A stretch of 37,988 bases of DNA from an uncultured Burkholderiales bacterium (GCA_903887655.1 CAISQQ010000148.1:1-37988); one strand, 5' to 3'. Counted from the first letter of the stretch, positions 16,319 through 26,206 are shown. The notes: generated by a model not told the origin, from the letters alone. Made by a program: numbers and translations.

Positions 16319-17002
16319 TTAGCCGTGTGTGTGGAACCATTGCACCATCTCATCCACACTTTGCACCAGCGCCAAGGGCCCAAACGGGGTTAAATCCGCG
16401 GCCTTTTGCGCGCCATAGGTCACGGCCAAGCTGTCGCAACCCGCGCGCTTGGCCATCTCTAGGTCATGGCAAGTGTCACCCACCATCAAGGTTCTTTCAG
16501 CACTCACCCCGCAATGGGCCATGAGCTCTTTGAGCATTTGGGGGTCGGGTTTGCCGCGGGTCTCGTCGGCCGTGCGGGTGGCATCAAAGAGGGCACTCAA
16601 TGGGCTGCCCGCGAGCAACCGGTTCAGGCCTGCGCGACTTTGACCCGTGGCGATCGCCAAGCCGTGGTGAGCCTCGCGCAGTTGCGTGAGCATCTCAACG
16701 ACACCGGGGAACAAAGTGAGCTCATGGGCCAGGGCGTGAAAGTGGTGACGAAACCTCATCTCCAAGGCCTCGTACTGCTCGGGCTTGACGTCGGGGGCCA
16801 CTCGAGCAAGGGCGGCGTGAACGGGCAAACCGATCACAAAGGCCGCCGCCGCTTCATCGGGCATGGCGCCGCCAACGTCTTTCACCGCTTGTTGAATGCT
16901 GCGGGCAATGTGCTGGGTGGAGTCAAACAACGTGCCATCCCAGTCGAACGCGATCAGGTCATAGCGCCGCTTGGACTGGATCGCTCGAAGGGGTTTGCTC
17001 AT
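16319..17002 (-). CDS. gph: HAD-family phosphatase, phosphoglycolate phosphatase-like
   Basis: A 227-residue HAD subfamily IA hydrolase. Motif I is D20-x-D22 (FDWDGTLFDST), motif II is TGQSR (the threonine-containing loop near IATGQSRAGLN), motif III the lysine in ETRGKPDPQ, and motif IV MVGDTCHDLEMA. An alpha-helical cap lies after motif I. The best named match is phosphoglycolate phosphatase, but HAD specificity cannot be read from motifs, so pyrophosphatase or other sugar-phosphate activity is possible. The start is the ATG at 17002 (MSKPLRAIQS). The longer open frame upstream overlaps rluC and is not family-like. A TATAAT lies just before this ATG, and no Shine-Dalgarno is present, so the mRNA may be leaderless. 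Confidence 0.88.
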   Translation of the reverse strand: MSKPLRAIQSKRRYDLIAFDWDGTLFDSTQHIARSIQQAVKDVGGAMPDEAAAAFVIGLPVHAALARVAPDVKPEQYEALEMRFRHHFHALAHELTLFPGVVEMLTQLREAHHGLAIATGQSRAGLNRLLAGSPLSALFDATRTADETRGKPDPQMLKELMAHCGVSAERTLMVGDTCHDLEMAKRAGCDSLAVTYGAQKAADLTPFGPLALVQSVDEMVQWFHTHG

Positions 17003-17009
17003 GGGGGAG

Positions 17010-17015
17010 ATTATA
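17010..17015 (-). promoter_or_regulatory. Candidate -10 element directly before gph
   Basis: A perfect TATAAT on the minus strand, with seven bases (CTCCCCC) between it and the gph ATG. A weak -35 (TTGTTT) lies 17 bases upstream in an A/T-rich run. Transcription would begin at or next to the A of the start codon, giving a leaderless mRNA. Confidence 0.4.
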
Positions 17016-17073
17016 AAAAAACAAAGCACAAAAAAACAAAGACAACAACACCCAAGGCCAGGGCCCCAACCCC

Positions 17074-18105
17074 TTAAGGGGACGGGACACGCACACGCGA
17101 GTGTTCGCCTGCTTGGGCGCTTTCGACAAAGGCCTGCAACTCGGGGGGCAAAGGGCACTCGAGCTCAATGGGCAAGGCGGTTCTGGGGTGGATGAATTTC
17201 AAACGCCAAGCGTGCAAAAACATGCGCTTGAGCCCGACGGCTGCGGTGGCTTTGTTTTGCGCGTCGCTGGCGTACTTTTGATCGCCTGCGATGGGGTAGC
17301 CCAAGCTTGCCAAATGCACGCGAATTTGATGGGTGCGCCCAGTTTTGATGGTGACTTCGAGAAGTGAGTAAGGGCCTACCAACCTGGCAACCCTCACCAA
17401 TGTGATGGCGCGCATGCCGTTGGGGTCTTGCGCGCTCACCACCCGCACTCGGCGCTCGCCCATTTGGGCGCCGTTGTCGAGCAAATAACGCTCCAGTGGC
17501 AAATCAATGACTTTGCGGTTGGAGGGCCACTGGCCCACCACCAAGGCCAAGTAAGTTTTGCCCGTTTCCCGTTCACGGAATTGGTTTTGCAAGTGCAGCA
17601 AGGCACTTCTTTTTTTCGACACCAACAAAATTCCCGAGGTTTCGCGATCGATGCGGTGGACCAGCTCCAAGGCGTTGATGCTCGGGCGCGCCAAGCGCAG
17701 CTGCTCGATCACGCCAAAACTCACCCCACTGCCCCCGTGCACCGCCACACCGGCGGGTTTGTCGATGGCCATGAAGCCCTCGTCCTCGAGCAACACTGGA
17801 AATTCACGCGCCGGGATGGCCCCGCTTTGTGCATCCGCGCTCTTGTGGTCGGCCTCTTGAGACGTGCGCAGGGGGGGTATTCGCACCAAATCCCCCACTT
17901 CGAGCCGAGTCTGGGCACTCGCACGCCCTTTGTTGATGCGCACCTCGCCGGAGCGAATGATGCGATAAACATGGGTTTTGGGCACGCCTTTGAGCTCGCG
18001 CATCAAAAAATTGTCAAGCCGCTGGGCACTGGAATCGGCATCGACTTCAATGATTCTTGCTTTTTCTGGATTATTGAGGCCAGAGGGTCGTATAATGTCT
18101 TTCAC
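17074..18105 (-). CDS. rluC: 23S rRNA pseudouridine synthase RluC
   Basis: Converts uridines 955, 2504 and 2580 of 23S rRNA to pseudouridine (E. coli numbering). The 343-residue protein has an N-terminal S4 RNA-binding domain (about 28-90, with RLDNFLMRELKGVPKTHVYRII). The RluA-type catalytic domain follows, with D153 in HRIDRETSGILLVSKK as the active aspartate. TGRTHQIRVHLASLGYPIAGD is the later conserved motif. The start is a GTG at 18105, with GGAAG about ten bases upstream. Its first codons overlap, on the opposite strand, a TATAAT likely to serve rne. The rluC/rne divergent pair is common to many proteobacteria. Confidence 0.95.
   Translation of the reverse strand: MKDIIRPSGLNNPEKARIIEVDADSSAQRLDNFLMRELKGVPKTHVYRIIRSGEVRINKGRASAQTRLEVGDLVRIPPLRTSQEADHKSADAQSGAIPAREFPVLLEDEGFMAIDKPAGVAVHGGSGVSFGVIEQLRLARPSINALELVHRIDRETSGILLVSKKRSALLHLQNQFRERETGKTYLALVVGQWPSNRKVIDLPLERYLLDNGAQMGERRVRVVSAQDPNGMRAITLVRVARLVGPYSLLEVTIKTGRTHQIRVHLASLGYPIAGDQKYASDAQNKATAAVGLKRMFLHAWRLKFIHPRTALPIELECPLPPELQAFVESAQAGEHSRVRVPSP
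18091..18096 (+). promoter_or_regulatory. Candidate -10 element for rne
   Basis: A perfect TATAAT on the plus strand, lying inside the first codons of the divergent rluC. No good -35 is visible at 16-18 bases. Starting near 18103, the rne mRNA would have a 5' leader of about 550 bases. Confidence 0.4.
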
Positions 18106-18650
18106 CAGCGAATGCTTCCAAGTGCTTGATTTAATTTACCAATTAGACCACGCCTAAGCGTTCACTGCGAGGTCGATGCCCCGATGGGTTTTGATGCACA
18201 GACTTAGCCTCCATTGAAGCGCAAGTGGTGCCCACCCCCAGCGGTCGAGCCGATGTCCATAGAATTTTGATACGGAATACACCAAAAGTTTGACGCGTGA
18301 GAGCCATGCCGACGCGTCAAACGGATTAAAAGTAAGAAATGAATTTTAAGTTGGTCTGGATCATGTTGCTGCACTCCCTTGACTTGTTTGGGTTTTTCCC
18401 AAAGACAAGCGCTGGGTGTATGCGCCCAATCCAAACCCGCTTGATGCAGCGTTTGACAAGTGTTTCTCTAGCCTTGTTGCCCCTGAGCTTTCTTGCTCCA
18501 CTCCACGTGCCCACACCTTGTTGTCGCCCCTGAAAGGGGCGAATCAGACACAAGTCCTCGCGGCAGTTCCCCTCATTCTTGGCATTGTTTCTGGCATCGT
18601 TGGTCCGTCATGGACCTGTGATGTATTGAATCATGTAAAGGAACGCATCA
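18106..18650 (+). other. Long structured leader upstream of rne
   Basis: This 545-base region has no convincing gene. It holds three clear hairpins on the transcribed strand. GTTTGACGCGT/ACGCGTCAAAC (18288-18322) has an 11-bp stem and 13-base loop. CTTG-TTTGGG/CCCAAA-GA-CAAG (18383-18409) has a 5-T loop. CGCCCC/GGGGCG (18525-18541) has a TGAAA loop. An A-rich single-stranded stretch (about 18324-18352) separates the first two. An AAGGAA Shine-Dalgarno precedes the rne ATG. E. coli rne also has a long leader (361 nt) through which RNase E controls its own mRNA; a similar role is plausible here. Confidence 0.55.
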
Positions 18651-21596
18651 ATGAAAAGGATGCTCATCAACGCCACCCAGTCTGAGGAAAGACGCTTGGC
18701 CATTGTCGACGGACAAAAACTGCTCGACTACGAAATCGAAATCGAAGGTCGTGAACAACGCAAAGGCAACATCTACAAAGCGGTGGTCACTCGCGTGGAG
18801 CCTTCTCTAGAGGCTTGCTTTGTCGACTACGGCGAAGAGCGCCACGGCTTTTTGCCCTTCAAAGAAATCTCCAAACAGTTTTTCAGCAGCAACGTCTCGC
18901 CTTCTCAAGCTCGCATCCAAGATGTGATCCGAGAAGGCCAAGAGCTCATCATCCAAGTCGAGAAAGAAGAGCGTGGCAACAAGGGCGCGGCCCTCACGAC
19001 TTTCATCTCACTGGCTGGCCGCTACGTCGTGCTCATGCCCAACAACCCCAGAGGTGGAGGCGTGAGTCGCCGCATCGAAGGTGACGACCGCGCTGAGCTC
19101 AAAGAGGCCATGGACCAACTGGAATACCCAGGCGGCATGTCCATCATTGCCAGAACCGCTGGTATTGGACGCTCGGCGCCCGAACTCCAATGGGACTTGA
19201 ACTACCTCTTGAAATTGTGGACCGCCATTGATGGCGCCGCCAAGTCGGGCAAGGGTGCTTACCTGATCTATCAAGAGTCCAGTTTGGTGATTCGTGCCAT
19301 TCGCGACTACTTCAACAATGACATTGGCGACATTTTGATCGACACCGATGACATCTTTGACCAAGCCCATCAATTCATGTCCCACGTCATGCCTGAGCAT
19401 GCCGCTCGGGTCAAACGCTACCGCGACGATGCACCCTTATTCAGTCGCTTCCAAATCGAGCACCAGATCGAATCGGCCTATGCCCGCACGGTGAACCTGC
19501 CCAGTGGCGGCGCGATTGTGATTGACCACACCGAAGCTTTGGTCTCGGTCGACGTCAACTCGGCACGCTCCATCCGTGGTGGTGACATTGAAGAGACCGC
19601 CACGCGAACCAATTTAGAAGCCGCCGAAGAGGTGGCACGCCAAATGCGCCTGCGCGACTTGGGCGGCTTGATCGTCATCGACTTCATTGACATGGAAGAG
19701 TCTCGCAATCGCCGCGACGTGGAAAACCGCTTGCGCGACTCCTTGCGACAAGACCGTGCGCGCGTGCAGTTTGGCACGATCAGCAAATTTGGTCTCATGG
19801 AGATGAGCCGCCAGCGCTTGCGCCCCGCTTTGTCTGAGGGTGCTTCTATCCCCTGCCCACGCTGTGGTGGCTCTGGACACGTGCGCGACACCGAGAGCTC
19901 GGCATTGCAAATTCTTCGCATCATCCAAGAAGAATCCATGAAAGACGGCACCGCTGCCGTTCATGCCCAAGTGCCGGTTGAAGTCGCTTCGTTCTTACTG
20001 AATGAAAAGCGCACTGAAATCGCCAAAATTGAGATCAAACAACGCATCAGCGTGCTCTTGGTCCCCAACAAGGCCTTGGAGACACCGAACTACAAACTCG
20101 AGCGTTTAAAGCACGACGATCCACGCTTGGACAACATGGATGTGAGCTACAAGATGGTGGACGATGTGGAAGATGCCACCGCCGTCACCCGCCGCTCCCA
20201 AGAGCCCACCAATCGCCAGACCCCGGTGATCAAAGGGGTCTTGCCCGACGCACCCGCGCCTCAAGCCGAACCCAAACCCGCCCCAGTGGCCTTGGGCAAA
20301 CCAAGCAAGACCGCGCCCACCCCCAACCCAACGGCCACCGAAGCGGCCAGCAGTGGTTTTGTCGGCTGGTTCAAATCCTTGTTTGGAGCCAAAAAAGACA
20401 CGCCCAGCACAGAAGAAAAAACCGCCTCCAGTGACGCTTTGAATGCCAAAACCACCCAAGGCAGACGCGAAGGTGGGCGCGACATGCGTGAACCCCGCGA
20501 GGGTGCTCGCGGTCGTGACCAACGCCGCGGAAGACGCTCGGGTGAGCGCACCGAGCGCGGTGAGCGTGGTGACAAACCCGACGGCAAGTCCAAAGGCCCA
20601 GAGGGTCAGACTGACAGCCGTGGCGACAGTGCCGCTCCCCGCAGCCCACGCCCTGAGCGTGGCGCACGCCCGCCCCGGGATGAGTCGCCCGAGCGCGCCA
20701 GCACTCCCGCCGCCTCAGGCGCACCTGCACAAGAAGGCGCCGAGGGGCAAGAGCCCAGGAGAAACGAGCGCGGAGAAGCCCGTAGAGAACGGGGAAGACG
20801 CGGTGAACGCTCCGATCGTGGTGAACGTGGTGAGCGCAGCGAGCGCGCCCCACGCGCTGACGCCGCTGACAGACCCACCACGCCAACCGATCCAGAGTCC
20901 CATGCCGTGACTGCGTCCAACGCCATGGGCTTCACCGGTGAGGCCCATGCCCAGTCGGCTCCAGGCGCTGCCAGCACAGAGCAGCGTGAGCCGCGTGAGA
21001 GAAGACCACGCCAAACGCGCGAGCGCCGCGAGCGCCCTGCTCGAGACGGTGACCAACCAGCGATCCATGCCGCTGCCCCTCAAGAAGACTTGAGAGGCCC
21101 AGGCCAACACCACGATCAAGGTTCGGCTCAAAACGGACTGGACTTCTCAGACCATGACTCGGACGCTCAACGCCCAGGCCTGCGCGCAAGCGCCCAAGAC
21201 CACCGTGAACCCAAGGAACTGCGCCAAGAGTCCCCCGCCACCCACGAGCCTTTGGTGACTCAAAACGTGGCACCAAGAGCGGACACGCGAGAAAGCGCTG
21301 CGGCCTTTGTGGCGGCACCGACGGATGCGGCCAAGGCGGTCACAGGCATGCCCAAAGTCGGTCACTTCGAGTTGCCAACCGCCACCTTGGTCGAGATGAC
21401 ACAAGCGAGCCAATTGGAGTGGGTGCAATCAGACCCCCTCAAAGTGCAAGCCACACAAGAGAGAATGGCCCAAGAGCCCAAGGCGATCCGCCCTGTGCGC
21501 GTTCGTCCACCGGCGGTGAGTTTGGATCAAGGCCCCTTGGTGCTGGTGGAGACCAAACGCGATTTGAGCCAATTGAACTTGCCGTTTTCAGCCTAA
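18651..21596 (+). CDS. rne: Ribonuclease E
   Basis: Essential endoribonuclease for mRNA decay and rRNA/tRNA processing, and scaffold of the RNA degradosome. The 981-residue protein begins [30 protein letters not shown], as RNase E and RNase G do. It has an S1 domain (about 35-125), the catalytic DNase I-like region with DVNSARS near residue 302 and DFIDMEE near 345, and the zinc-link CPRCGG near 402. From about residue 510 onward it is low complexity: Pro/Ala-rich, then Arg/Glu/Gly-rich blocks with repeated GERxxRGER patterns (about 620-745). That is the disordered scaffold and RNA-binding half and separates RNase E from RNase G. It starts with ATG at 18651 after AAGGAA and converges on hemY. 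Confidence 0.97.
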   Translation: MKRMLINATQSEERRLAIVDGQKLLDYEIEIEGREQRKGNIYKAVVTRVEPSLEACFVDYGEERHGFLPFKEISKQFFSSNVSPSQARIQDVIREGQELIIQVEKEERGNKGAALTTFISLAGRYVVLMPNNPRGGGVSRRIEGDDRAELKEAMDQLEYPGGMSIIARTAGIGRSAPELQWDLNYLLKLWTAIDGAAKSGKGAYLIYQESSLVIRAIRDYFNNDIGDILIDTDDIFDQAHQFMSHVMPEHAARVKRYRDDAPLFSRFQIEHQIESAYARTVNLPSGGAIVIDHTEALVSVDVNSARSIRGGDIEETATRTNLEAAEEVARQMRLRDLGGLIVIDFIDMEESRNRRDVENRLRDSLRQDRARVQFGTISKFGLMEMSRQRLRPALSEGASIPCPRCGGSGHVRDTESSALQILRIIQEESMKDGTAAVHAQVPVEVASFLLNEKRTEIAKIEIKQRISVLLVPNKALETPNYKLERLKHDDPRLDNMDVSYKMVDDVEDATAVTRRSQEPTNRQTPVIKGVLPDAPAPQAEPKPAPVALGKPSKTAPTPNPTATEAASSGFVGWFKSLFGAKKDTPSTEEKTASSDALNAKTTQGRREGGRDMREPREGARGRDQRRGRRSGERTERGERGDKPDGKSKGPEGQTDSRGDSAAPRSPRPERGARPPRDESPERASTPAASGAPAQEGAEGQEPRRNERGEARRERGRRGERSDRGERGERSERAPRADAADRPTTPTDPESHAVTASNAMGFTGEAHAQSAPGAASTEQREPRERRPRQTRERRERPARDGDQPAIHAAAPQEDLRGPGQHHDQGSAQNGLDFSDHDSDAQRPGLRASAQDHREPKELRQESPATHEPLVTQNVAPRADTRESAAAFVAAPTDAAKAVTGMPKVGHFELPTATLVEMTQASQLEWVQSDPLKVQATQERMAQEPKAIRPVRVRPPAVSLDQGPLVLVETKRDLSQLNLPFSA

Positions 21597-21608
21597 AACG
21601 CTCGGCCA

Positions 21609-21643
21609 GGTCTGGGCTGCACAGCCTCTGAGCAGCCCAGACC
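21609..21643. terminator. Perfect 12-bp hairpin between convergent rne and hemY
   Basis: GGTCTGGGCTGC (21609-21620) and GCAGCCCAGACC (21632-21643) pair perfectly around an 11-base loop. It lies 12 bases after the rne stop and 37 bases from the hemY stop. There is no proper T run on either strand, so it may act as a bidirectional block to 3' exonucleases or as a weak terminator. Confidence 0.6.
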
Positions 21644-21680
21644 CCAAGCGCAAGCTCGAGCCTGAGTCAGGGGCGCGTTC

Positions 21681-22979
21681 TTACTGGGTGAGCGCGGCTT
21701 GTCGCCAGGCGTGGAGCGCTGCGCCAGCGTCTGAGCGCTGCTCGGCCAATCGGGCCAACGAGGCATAGGCTCGACGCTTGAGCGCCACACTGCCCAAGCG
21801 GCCCACAGCGCTCTCGAGCAGCTGCTGCGCCTTGCCCCAAAGGGCATGGTGCAAGCACAACTGCCCATACAAATAACTCACCTCGACAACGCCGGGATGC
21901 GCCTGAATCACTTGATCAATCAAGGTGAGCCACTCTGTGCTGGGACTCAAGGACTCCAACGCCACTTGAGTGAGCTCCACGAGTTGCGTGCGCTCCTCGC
22001 GGCTCAAGGCGTTGAGGTTTTTGAGCAATTTGGCCCACGTCGGTTTGAGCCACTGCAGCACTTGATCGGCGGGCAAGCCCAGGGCCAAGGCCTGGGTACA
22101 CGCTTGGAGGACCACGGCGGGGGTGTCGCGCTCGAGCGGGTCCAATGCGGTCCAAACTTGGGTGACTTGCGCGCTTTCTCGGCAAGCTTTGAAGCTCGAG
22201 GAGATCAGACTGTTGAGCAAACTTTGCGCCGCCAGCGTTGAAAACGCCCGGTGTTTGGCCAACAACCTGGCCGTCTCCAAGGCTTGGTTGTATTGCCCCA
22301 AAATGCGGCTGGCTTTGAGCCGCATGCGAAGAGCCATGGTTCTTCTGGCCACACCTGGGCCCATTTGATCGAGCCAAGTCAATGCGGCGCCAGGGTCATG
22401 GTCATCCAAGGACCACCTGGCCGCCAACAATTGCCCCGCTTCGAGCGACTCCGCATTGGCATGCTGCTCTTGAAGAATGCGACCTTGTTGGAGCAACAAC
22501 TGCAGCTGCGCGTTGCGCACATCGGCATTGTTGAGCGCGTGTGCGGCTTGGGCGCAGATCAAATGCAACAAAGACTGCAACTGCACGAGCATGGTGGTGG
22601 ACAAACCCCAATGGTGGGCCGAATCTTTCATCCCCTTGTGCAAGGCCAAGGTTTGAAGGGCCGATTTTTGTGCTCGCAAAAACCGCCCCGACTGCAACTG
22701 CGCCAGGGCCTGGACCACGCCACTCAAGAGCGCGCGTTCACGGGTTTGCCAGCGCCAACGCTTGGCCTGCGCAGGGATATCAAAAAGTAAGCGCAATGCC
22801 CTCAAGGCCGCATGCACCAATACGATCGAGAGGACCCACACCACGATCACCAAATTGAGCGACATGTCCACGCGCGAGGGCGCCAAGAACACGCTCACCA
22901 AACCGTGATTGCCAGCGAGGAACAAGGAGGACGCGACCGCCACCGCAAAAAGGGCGATGAACCAAAGGGCGACTCTCAT
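21681..22979 (-). CDS. hemY: HemY-like membrane protein with TPR-type C-terminus
   Basis: Inner-membrane protein of the heme gene cluster (the proteobacterial HemY, not the protoporphyrinogen oxidase of Bacillus). The 432-residue protein begins with two transmembrane helices (about 3-24 and 40-59). A long Ala/Leu-rich helical region typical of TPR repeats follows (about 85-432). The conserved QAKRWRWQTRERALLSGVVQ-type segment follows the second helix. Its precise role in heme synthesis is not established; it may scaffold the pathway at the membrane. The ATG at 22979 comes one base after the hemX TAG, so the two are coupled. It is the last gene of hemC-hemD-hemX-hemY. Confidence 0.9.
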   Translation of the reverse strand: MRVALWFIALFAVAVASSLFLAGNHGLVSVFLAPSRVDMSLNLVIVVWVLSIVLVHAALRALRLLFDIPAQAKRWRWQTRERALLSGVVQALAQLQSGRFLRAQKSALQTLALHKGMKDSAHHWGLSTTMLVQLQSLLHLICAQAAHALNNADVRNAQLQLLLQQGRILQEQHANAESLEAGQLLAARWSLDDHDPGAALTWLDQMGPGVARRTMALRMRLKASRILGQYNQALETARLLAKHRAFSTLAAQSLLNSLISSSFKACRESAQVTQVWTALDPLERDTPAVVLQACTQALALGLPADQVLQWLKPTWAKLLKNLNALSREERTQLVELTQVALESLSPSTEWLTLIDQVIQAHPGVVEVSYLYGQLCLHHALWGKAQQLLESAVGRLGSVALKRRAYASLARLAEQRSDAGAALHAWRQAALTQ

Positions 22980-22980
22980 G

Positions 22981-24207
22981 CTAGCGCCCCATTTGGACGC
23001 TGGCAAAAGCGGCCAAAGTATCATCCAAATGAGGCAAATCCAACTGCTTGAGGTTTTTTTGGAGCACCTGCAATTGCTCCAACGCCCCGAGGGTGCTTGG
23101 GGCATGGGGATCAAAATACTGGGCCAATTCCTTTTGCACCAATTTCACATCCTCTTGCAAGGCTTGGGGCTGGCGCGCCAACAGCTCCAACTTGGCGTTG
23201 AGCAAATGCAGCTTTAAGTTTTCGCGCACAAAAAACCCTTGCTGCGGACTCAGCAGCACCGCTTGGGGCTCGTCGATTTGACTGATGCGCACCAAGCCTT
23301 GCAGACCCGACCACAGCGGCGTCCAGAGTTCAGACCAGAGGCCTTGGCTCACCGCTCGCACCCAGTTGCTCGCTTGGGCAACAGCACCCACGTCCTGAGC
23401 AGCAGGGGCTTGCCGGACAGCAGGGGACGGCACGCGAGCCACTGAAGTCGGGGCATGCAGTGCAGTGGTTGCACTGGGGTTGCGTTTGTCACCCATTTCA
23501 TTGGCCAAGGGCAATTCATCGACCACGCGGACCAGCTCATCGAGCTGGAGCAAGACACTCGGTGTGTCAGCCATGGCGGAGGATTTGATGCGATCAATGT
23601 CTTTGGTGAGGGCGCGCTCCAAAGCGGACAAACGCGGTGCAGACAGCTTGGCGAGTTTGGCTTGGGCGAGTTTCATGGCACTCAAGAGCGGCGCCACACT
23701 GCCTGTGAGCTGCGCTTGCTGCTGAGCGAGTCGAATGGAAGACTCCAACTCATCGAGCGTGTTCTCATCGCGTGTGCGCGAGAGTGTTTGCATGAGCGAC
23801 TCCAATTGCGTGCGCTGCAAAGACACCTCACTGAGCTGGGTTTGCATCAACGACAGATGCGCTGCACCGTCTCTGGAGAGCTCAGCGGCTTCTTTGGCCA
23901 AACCCTTGGCCTCTTGGGCCATGGCCGTGGCGTCAAAGGTTTGACGCGCCAAAATCTCTTGCAGGCCACTGATTTTTTGCCATAAAAAAAGACACGCCAG
24001 CAAGGCCAGCGCACTCAGTAGCCAAGCCCATTTGGCCTGGGCGGCTTGGGCGGCCAAGGCCCATGTCAAGACCGGCAGGTGTGGCTTGTCTGCCCCAGCA
24101 GTGCTTTGCGCACCGGCCCCATCTTGCACCTCACTCACGGGCTGTGCCCCAGACCGGTGGGGGGGGGTCTGGTGAGGATCAGACAAGGAGGGCTTGGGCT
24201 CGTTCAT
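22981..24207 (-). CDS. hemX: HemX-like membrane protein
   Basis: A 408-residue protein with a Pro/Ser-rich cytoplasmic N-terminus, one transmembrane helix (about 60-77), and a long coiled-coil-like region (about 80-200, rich in Gln, Leu and Glu). A C-terminal globular part contains RENLKLHLLNAKLELLARQP, the conserved stretch of the HemX family. E. coli HemX was once called a uroporphyrinogen methyltransferase, but this family has no SAM-binding motif, and none is seen here. It overlaps hemD by four bases (ATGA at 24204-24207) and is followed at once by hemY, so all three are probably translated together. Confidence 0.9.
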   Translation of the reverse strand: MNEPKPSLSDPHQTPPHRSGAQPVSEVQDGAGAQSTAGADKPHLPVLTWALAAQAAQAKWAWLLSALALLACLFLWQKISGLQEILARQTFDATAMAQEAKGLAKEAAELSRDGAAHLSLMQTQLSEVSLQRTQLESLMQTLSRTRDENTLDELESSIRLAQQQAQLTGSVAPLLSAMKLAQAKLAKLSAPRLSALERALTKDIDRIKSSAMADTPSVLLQLDELVRVVDELPLANEMGDKRNPSATTALHAPTSVARVPSPAVRQAPAAQDVGAVAQASNWVRAVSQGLWSELWTPLWSGLQGLVRISQIDEPQAVLLSPQQGFFVRENLKLHLLNAKLELLARQPQALQEDVKLVQKELAQYFDPHAPSTLGALEQLQVLQKNLKQLDLPHLDDTLAAFASVQMGR

Positions 24208-25208
24208 GCCATCGATTCTAATGACCTCAACAAGTCTGGCAGACTGGGGCGTGACTGGCGAACAACACCCACTCCCGCCACCATCAAGGCTTGGGCAATT
24301 CTTTCATGGGTGGCCAAGGCTTTGGCATGCGGCCAAGGTCCGGGGTTCGATCCGAGCAAACGCTGCCAGTGGTTGACCGCCTGAGCGCTTGTGAAAATCC
24401 AAATCGATCCATCCGTCAAGGCCAGACTCGCCCGTGCCACTTGCTCGCTCGACCATTGGGGTGCACCCCTGAGGTAGGCCAGCGCCCAACTCACCTGTGC
24501 GCCTTGCGCCTTGATTTGCTCGGCCAAGTACTCGCGACCGACACCGATGTTGACCCCTTCGACCCTGTCCTCTTGAGGATCATCTTGGGGATCCTCTTGC
24601 TTGAGCGCTAACGCTTGGGAGAGATGGTGAGTGGATCTTGCACCCGTGGCCGAGCGACTCACCTCCCCGCCTCGAACAATCAAGACCGCGTCTTGAGGGC
24701 GAATTTGATCTTTCACCGCCTGCCACAAATGCTCCGAGTCCCAGACACCTGAGCGCAGATCGGGCGTATCAATCAAGTGCTGATCAATGCCGTGCTTTAA
24801 CAAAGCTTGCCGCGTGCCCGCTCCCGTTGCCCAATAACGCGTTTGTCGCAACTCGAGCGTGTTGCCCGCGTGCTTAAAGAAGTAGAGCACCGCTTGGGGA
24901 CTCACAAAAAACACAGCACGCCAGCGACTCCACTGCGCACACGCGTGCACGAGCGTCTCGCTTTGCTCGGGTGCAACAATGTCAATCATAGGCCAGTGCT
25001 CAACCGGGTAGCCCGCCTGGGTCATGGGCTCGAGCCACTGGGTGAGCTCGCCGCTGGGTCGGGTGAGAATGATCCTGGGCTTGCTACCCCATCGATCCCC
25101 TGGCGGGTTGGCGCTGGAATTGGAGGATGAATTCACCGCGCGACCGGGCGTTGAATGGGCACAAGAGGCAGAAGGTGTCGCGATGGCGCGCTCTTGAGCG
25201 CAGGACAC
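24204..25208 (-). CDS. hemD: Uroporphyrinogen-III synthase
   Basis: Closes hydroxymethylbilane, with inversion of ring D, to uroporphyrinogen III. This is a poorly conserved family, but PRIILTRPSGELTQWLEPMTQAGYPVEHWPMIDI at the start of the domain is typical. IWIFTSAQAVNHWQRLL matches the conserved FTS(S/P)xAV segment, and the gene lies between hemC and hemX. The longest version starts with GTG at 25208 and gives 334 residues, about 80 more than E. coli HemD. The first 43 residues are low complexity, so a later GTG (25136) may be the real start. There is also a Gln/Asp-rich insertion (about residues 200-216). Confidence 0.88.
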   Translation of the reverse strand: MSCAQERAIATPSASCAHSTPGRAVNSSSNSSANPPGDRWGSKPRIILTRPSGELTQWLEPMTQAGYPVEHWPMIDIVAPEQSETLVHACAQWSRWRAVFFVSPQAVLYFFKHAGNTLELRQTRYWATGAGTRQALLKHGIDQHLIDTPDLRSGVWDSEHLWQAVKDQIRPQDAVLIVRGGEVSRSATGARSTHHLSQALALKQEDPQDDPQEDRVEGVNIGVGREYLAEQIKAQGAQVSWALAYLRGAPQWSSEQVARASLALTDGSIWIFTSAQAVNHWQRLLGSNPGPWPHAKALATHERIAQALMVAGVGVVRQSRPSLPDLLRSLESMA

Positions 25209-25282
25209 AGGCGCCTAGGCCCTTGGACGAAGCGGTTCATGTGCTGCATGCGCCCTGAGCGGCTCCAAGCCTCCCCCCAGCT

Positions 25283-26206
25283 CTAGGCCAAGGGCTGGTG
25301 CTGGGCACCTTGGTCGATGAGTTGCTGGGCCACCCAGGTGCCCACTTGCTGAGCCGATTCGATGTCGGCCACCTCTTGGGTGGTGTGCGCGCGCAAAATA
25401 CGACCCGGCTGGGACAAGTCACCCCAAGCCGCATGCAAGGTGAGGTACTCGCCTTGCTGCGTGGCATGGGCGGCCAAGGGCATGGAGCAACTCCCGCCCA
25501 TGGCTCGACTGACGGCGCGCTCAGCACTGACCGCCAGCCAAGTGCTTTGGTGGGACAAGGCAGACAAGGCCTCGACGATATCGCCTCGGTGATGCATGAC
25601 TTCCAAGCCCAAAGCGCCTTGACCTGGCGCGGGGAGCATTTCACTCACCTCAAAGACACGGCGAATGCGCTCTTGCAGTCCGAGTCTTTTGAGGCCCGCC
25701 GCAGCGAGCACAATGCCCGCGTATTGACCGGCATCGAGTTTTTTAAGCCGGGTGTCCAAGTTGCCGCGCAGTGGCTCAATCACCAAGTCTGGTCGAAGGG
25801 CTTGCAACAAGACGGTGCGCCGCAGGCTTGAAGTGCCGACAACGGAGCCTGGGGGCAGGTCATCCAAACTGGCCCACTGGGGCGACACCCAGGCGTCTCT
25901 GGGGTCTTCGCGCTCCATCACGCAAGCGAGCGAAAAACCCGGCGGCAAATCCATGGGGACATCTTTGAGCGAATGAACTGCCATGTCGGCAGCTCCCGAC
26001 TCGAGGGCGAGCTCGAGCTCTTTGACAAAAAGGCCCTTGCCCCCGACTTTGCTCAAGGAGCGATCCAAAATTTGGTCGCCCTGGGTGGTCATCCCCAGGA
26101 GCGTGACGTGTGCACCGCCGCGTGTCAATAAAGCCTGAACGTGTTGCGCTTGCCACATGGCCAAGCGACTCTCTCGGGTTGCGATGATGATGTTCAAAGG
26201 TTTCAC
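25283..26206 (-). CDS. hemC: Porphobilinogen deaminase (hydroxymethylbilane synthase)
   Basis: Polymerises four porphobilinogens into hydroxymethylbilane. The 307-residue protein starts [20 protein letters not shown]. It has [16 protein letters not shown] (which carries substrate-contacting Lys and Phe) and [10 protein letters not shown] with the catalytic Asp. The dipyrromethane cofactor attaches at C240 in [12 protein letters not shown]. Length is normal (about 310). The start is a GTG at 26206; a nearby ATG is out of frame. It leads hemC-hemD-hemX-hemY, with 74 bases before the longest hemD start, and follows the flavoprotein reductase gene after a 77-base gap. Confidence 0.97.
   Translation of the reverse strand: MKPLNIIIATRESRLAMWQAQHVQALLTRGGAHVTLLGMTTQGDQILDRSLSKVGGKGLFVKELELALESGAADMAVHSLKDVPMDLPPGFSLACVMEREDPRDAWVSPQWASLDDLPPGSVVGTSSLRRTVLLQALRPDLVIEPLRGNLDTRLKKLDAGQYAGIVLAAAGLKRLGLQERIRRVFEVSEMLPAPGQGALGLEVMHHRGDIVEALSALSHQSTWLAVSAERAVSRAMGGSCSMPLAAHATQQGEYLTLHAAWGDLSQPGRILRAHTTQEVADIESAQQVGTWVAQQLIDQGAQHQPLA

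Noticed and set aside
18416..18685. Short plus-strand frame in the rne leader
   Set aside because: It overlaps the rne start out of frame, lacks a good ribosome binding site and resembles no known protein.
20371..21131. Minus-strand open frames opposite the rne C-terminal half
   Set aside because: Arg/Gly/Pro-rich composition mirrors the rne low-complexity region; no family likeness or ribosome binding site.
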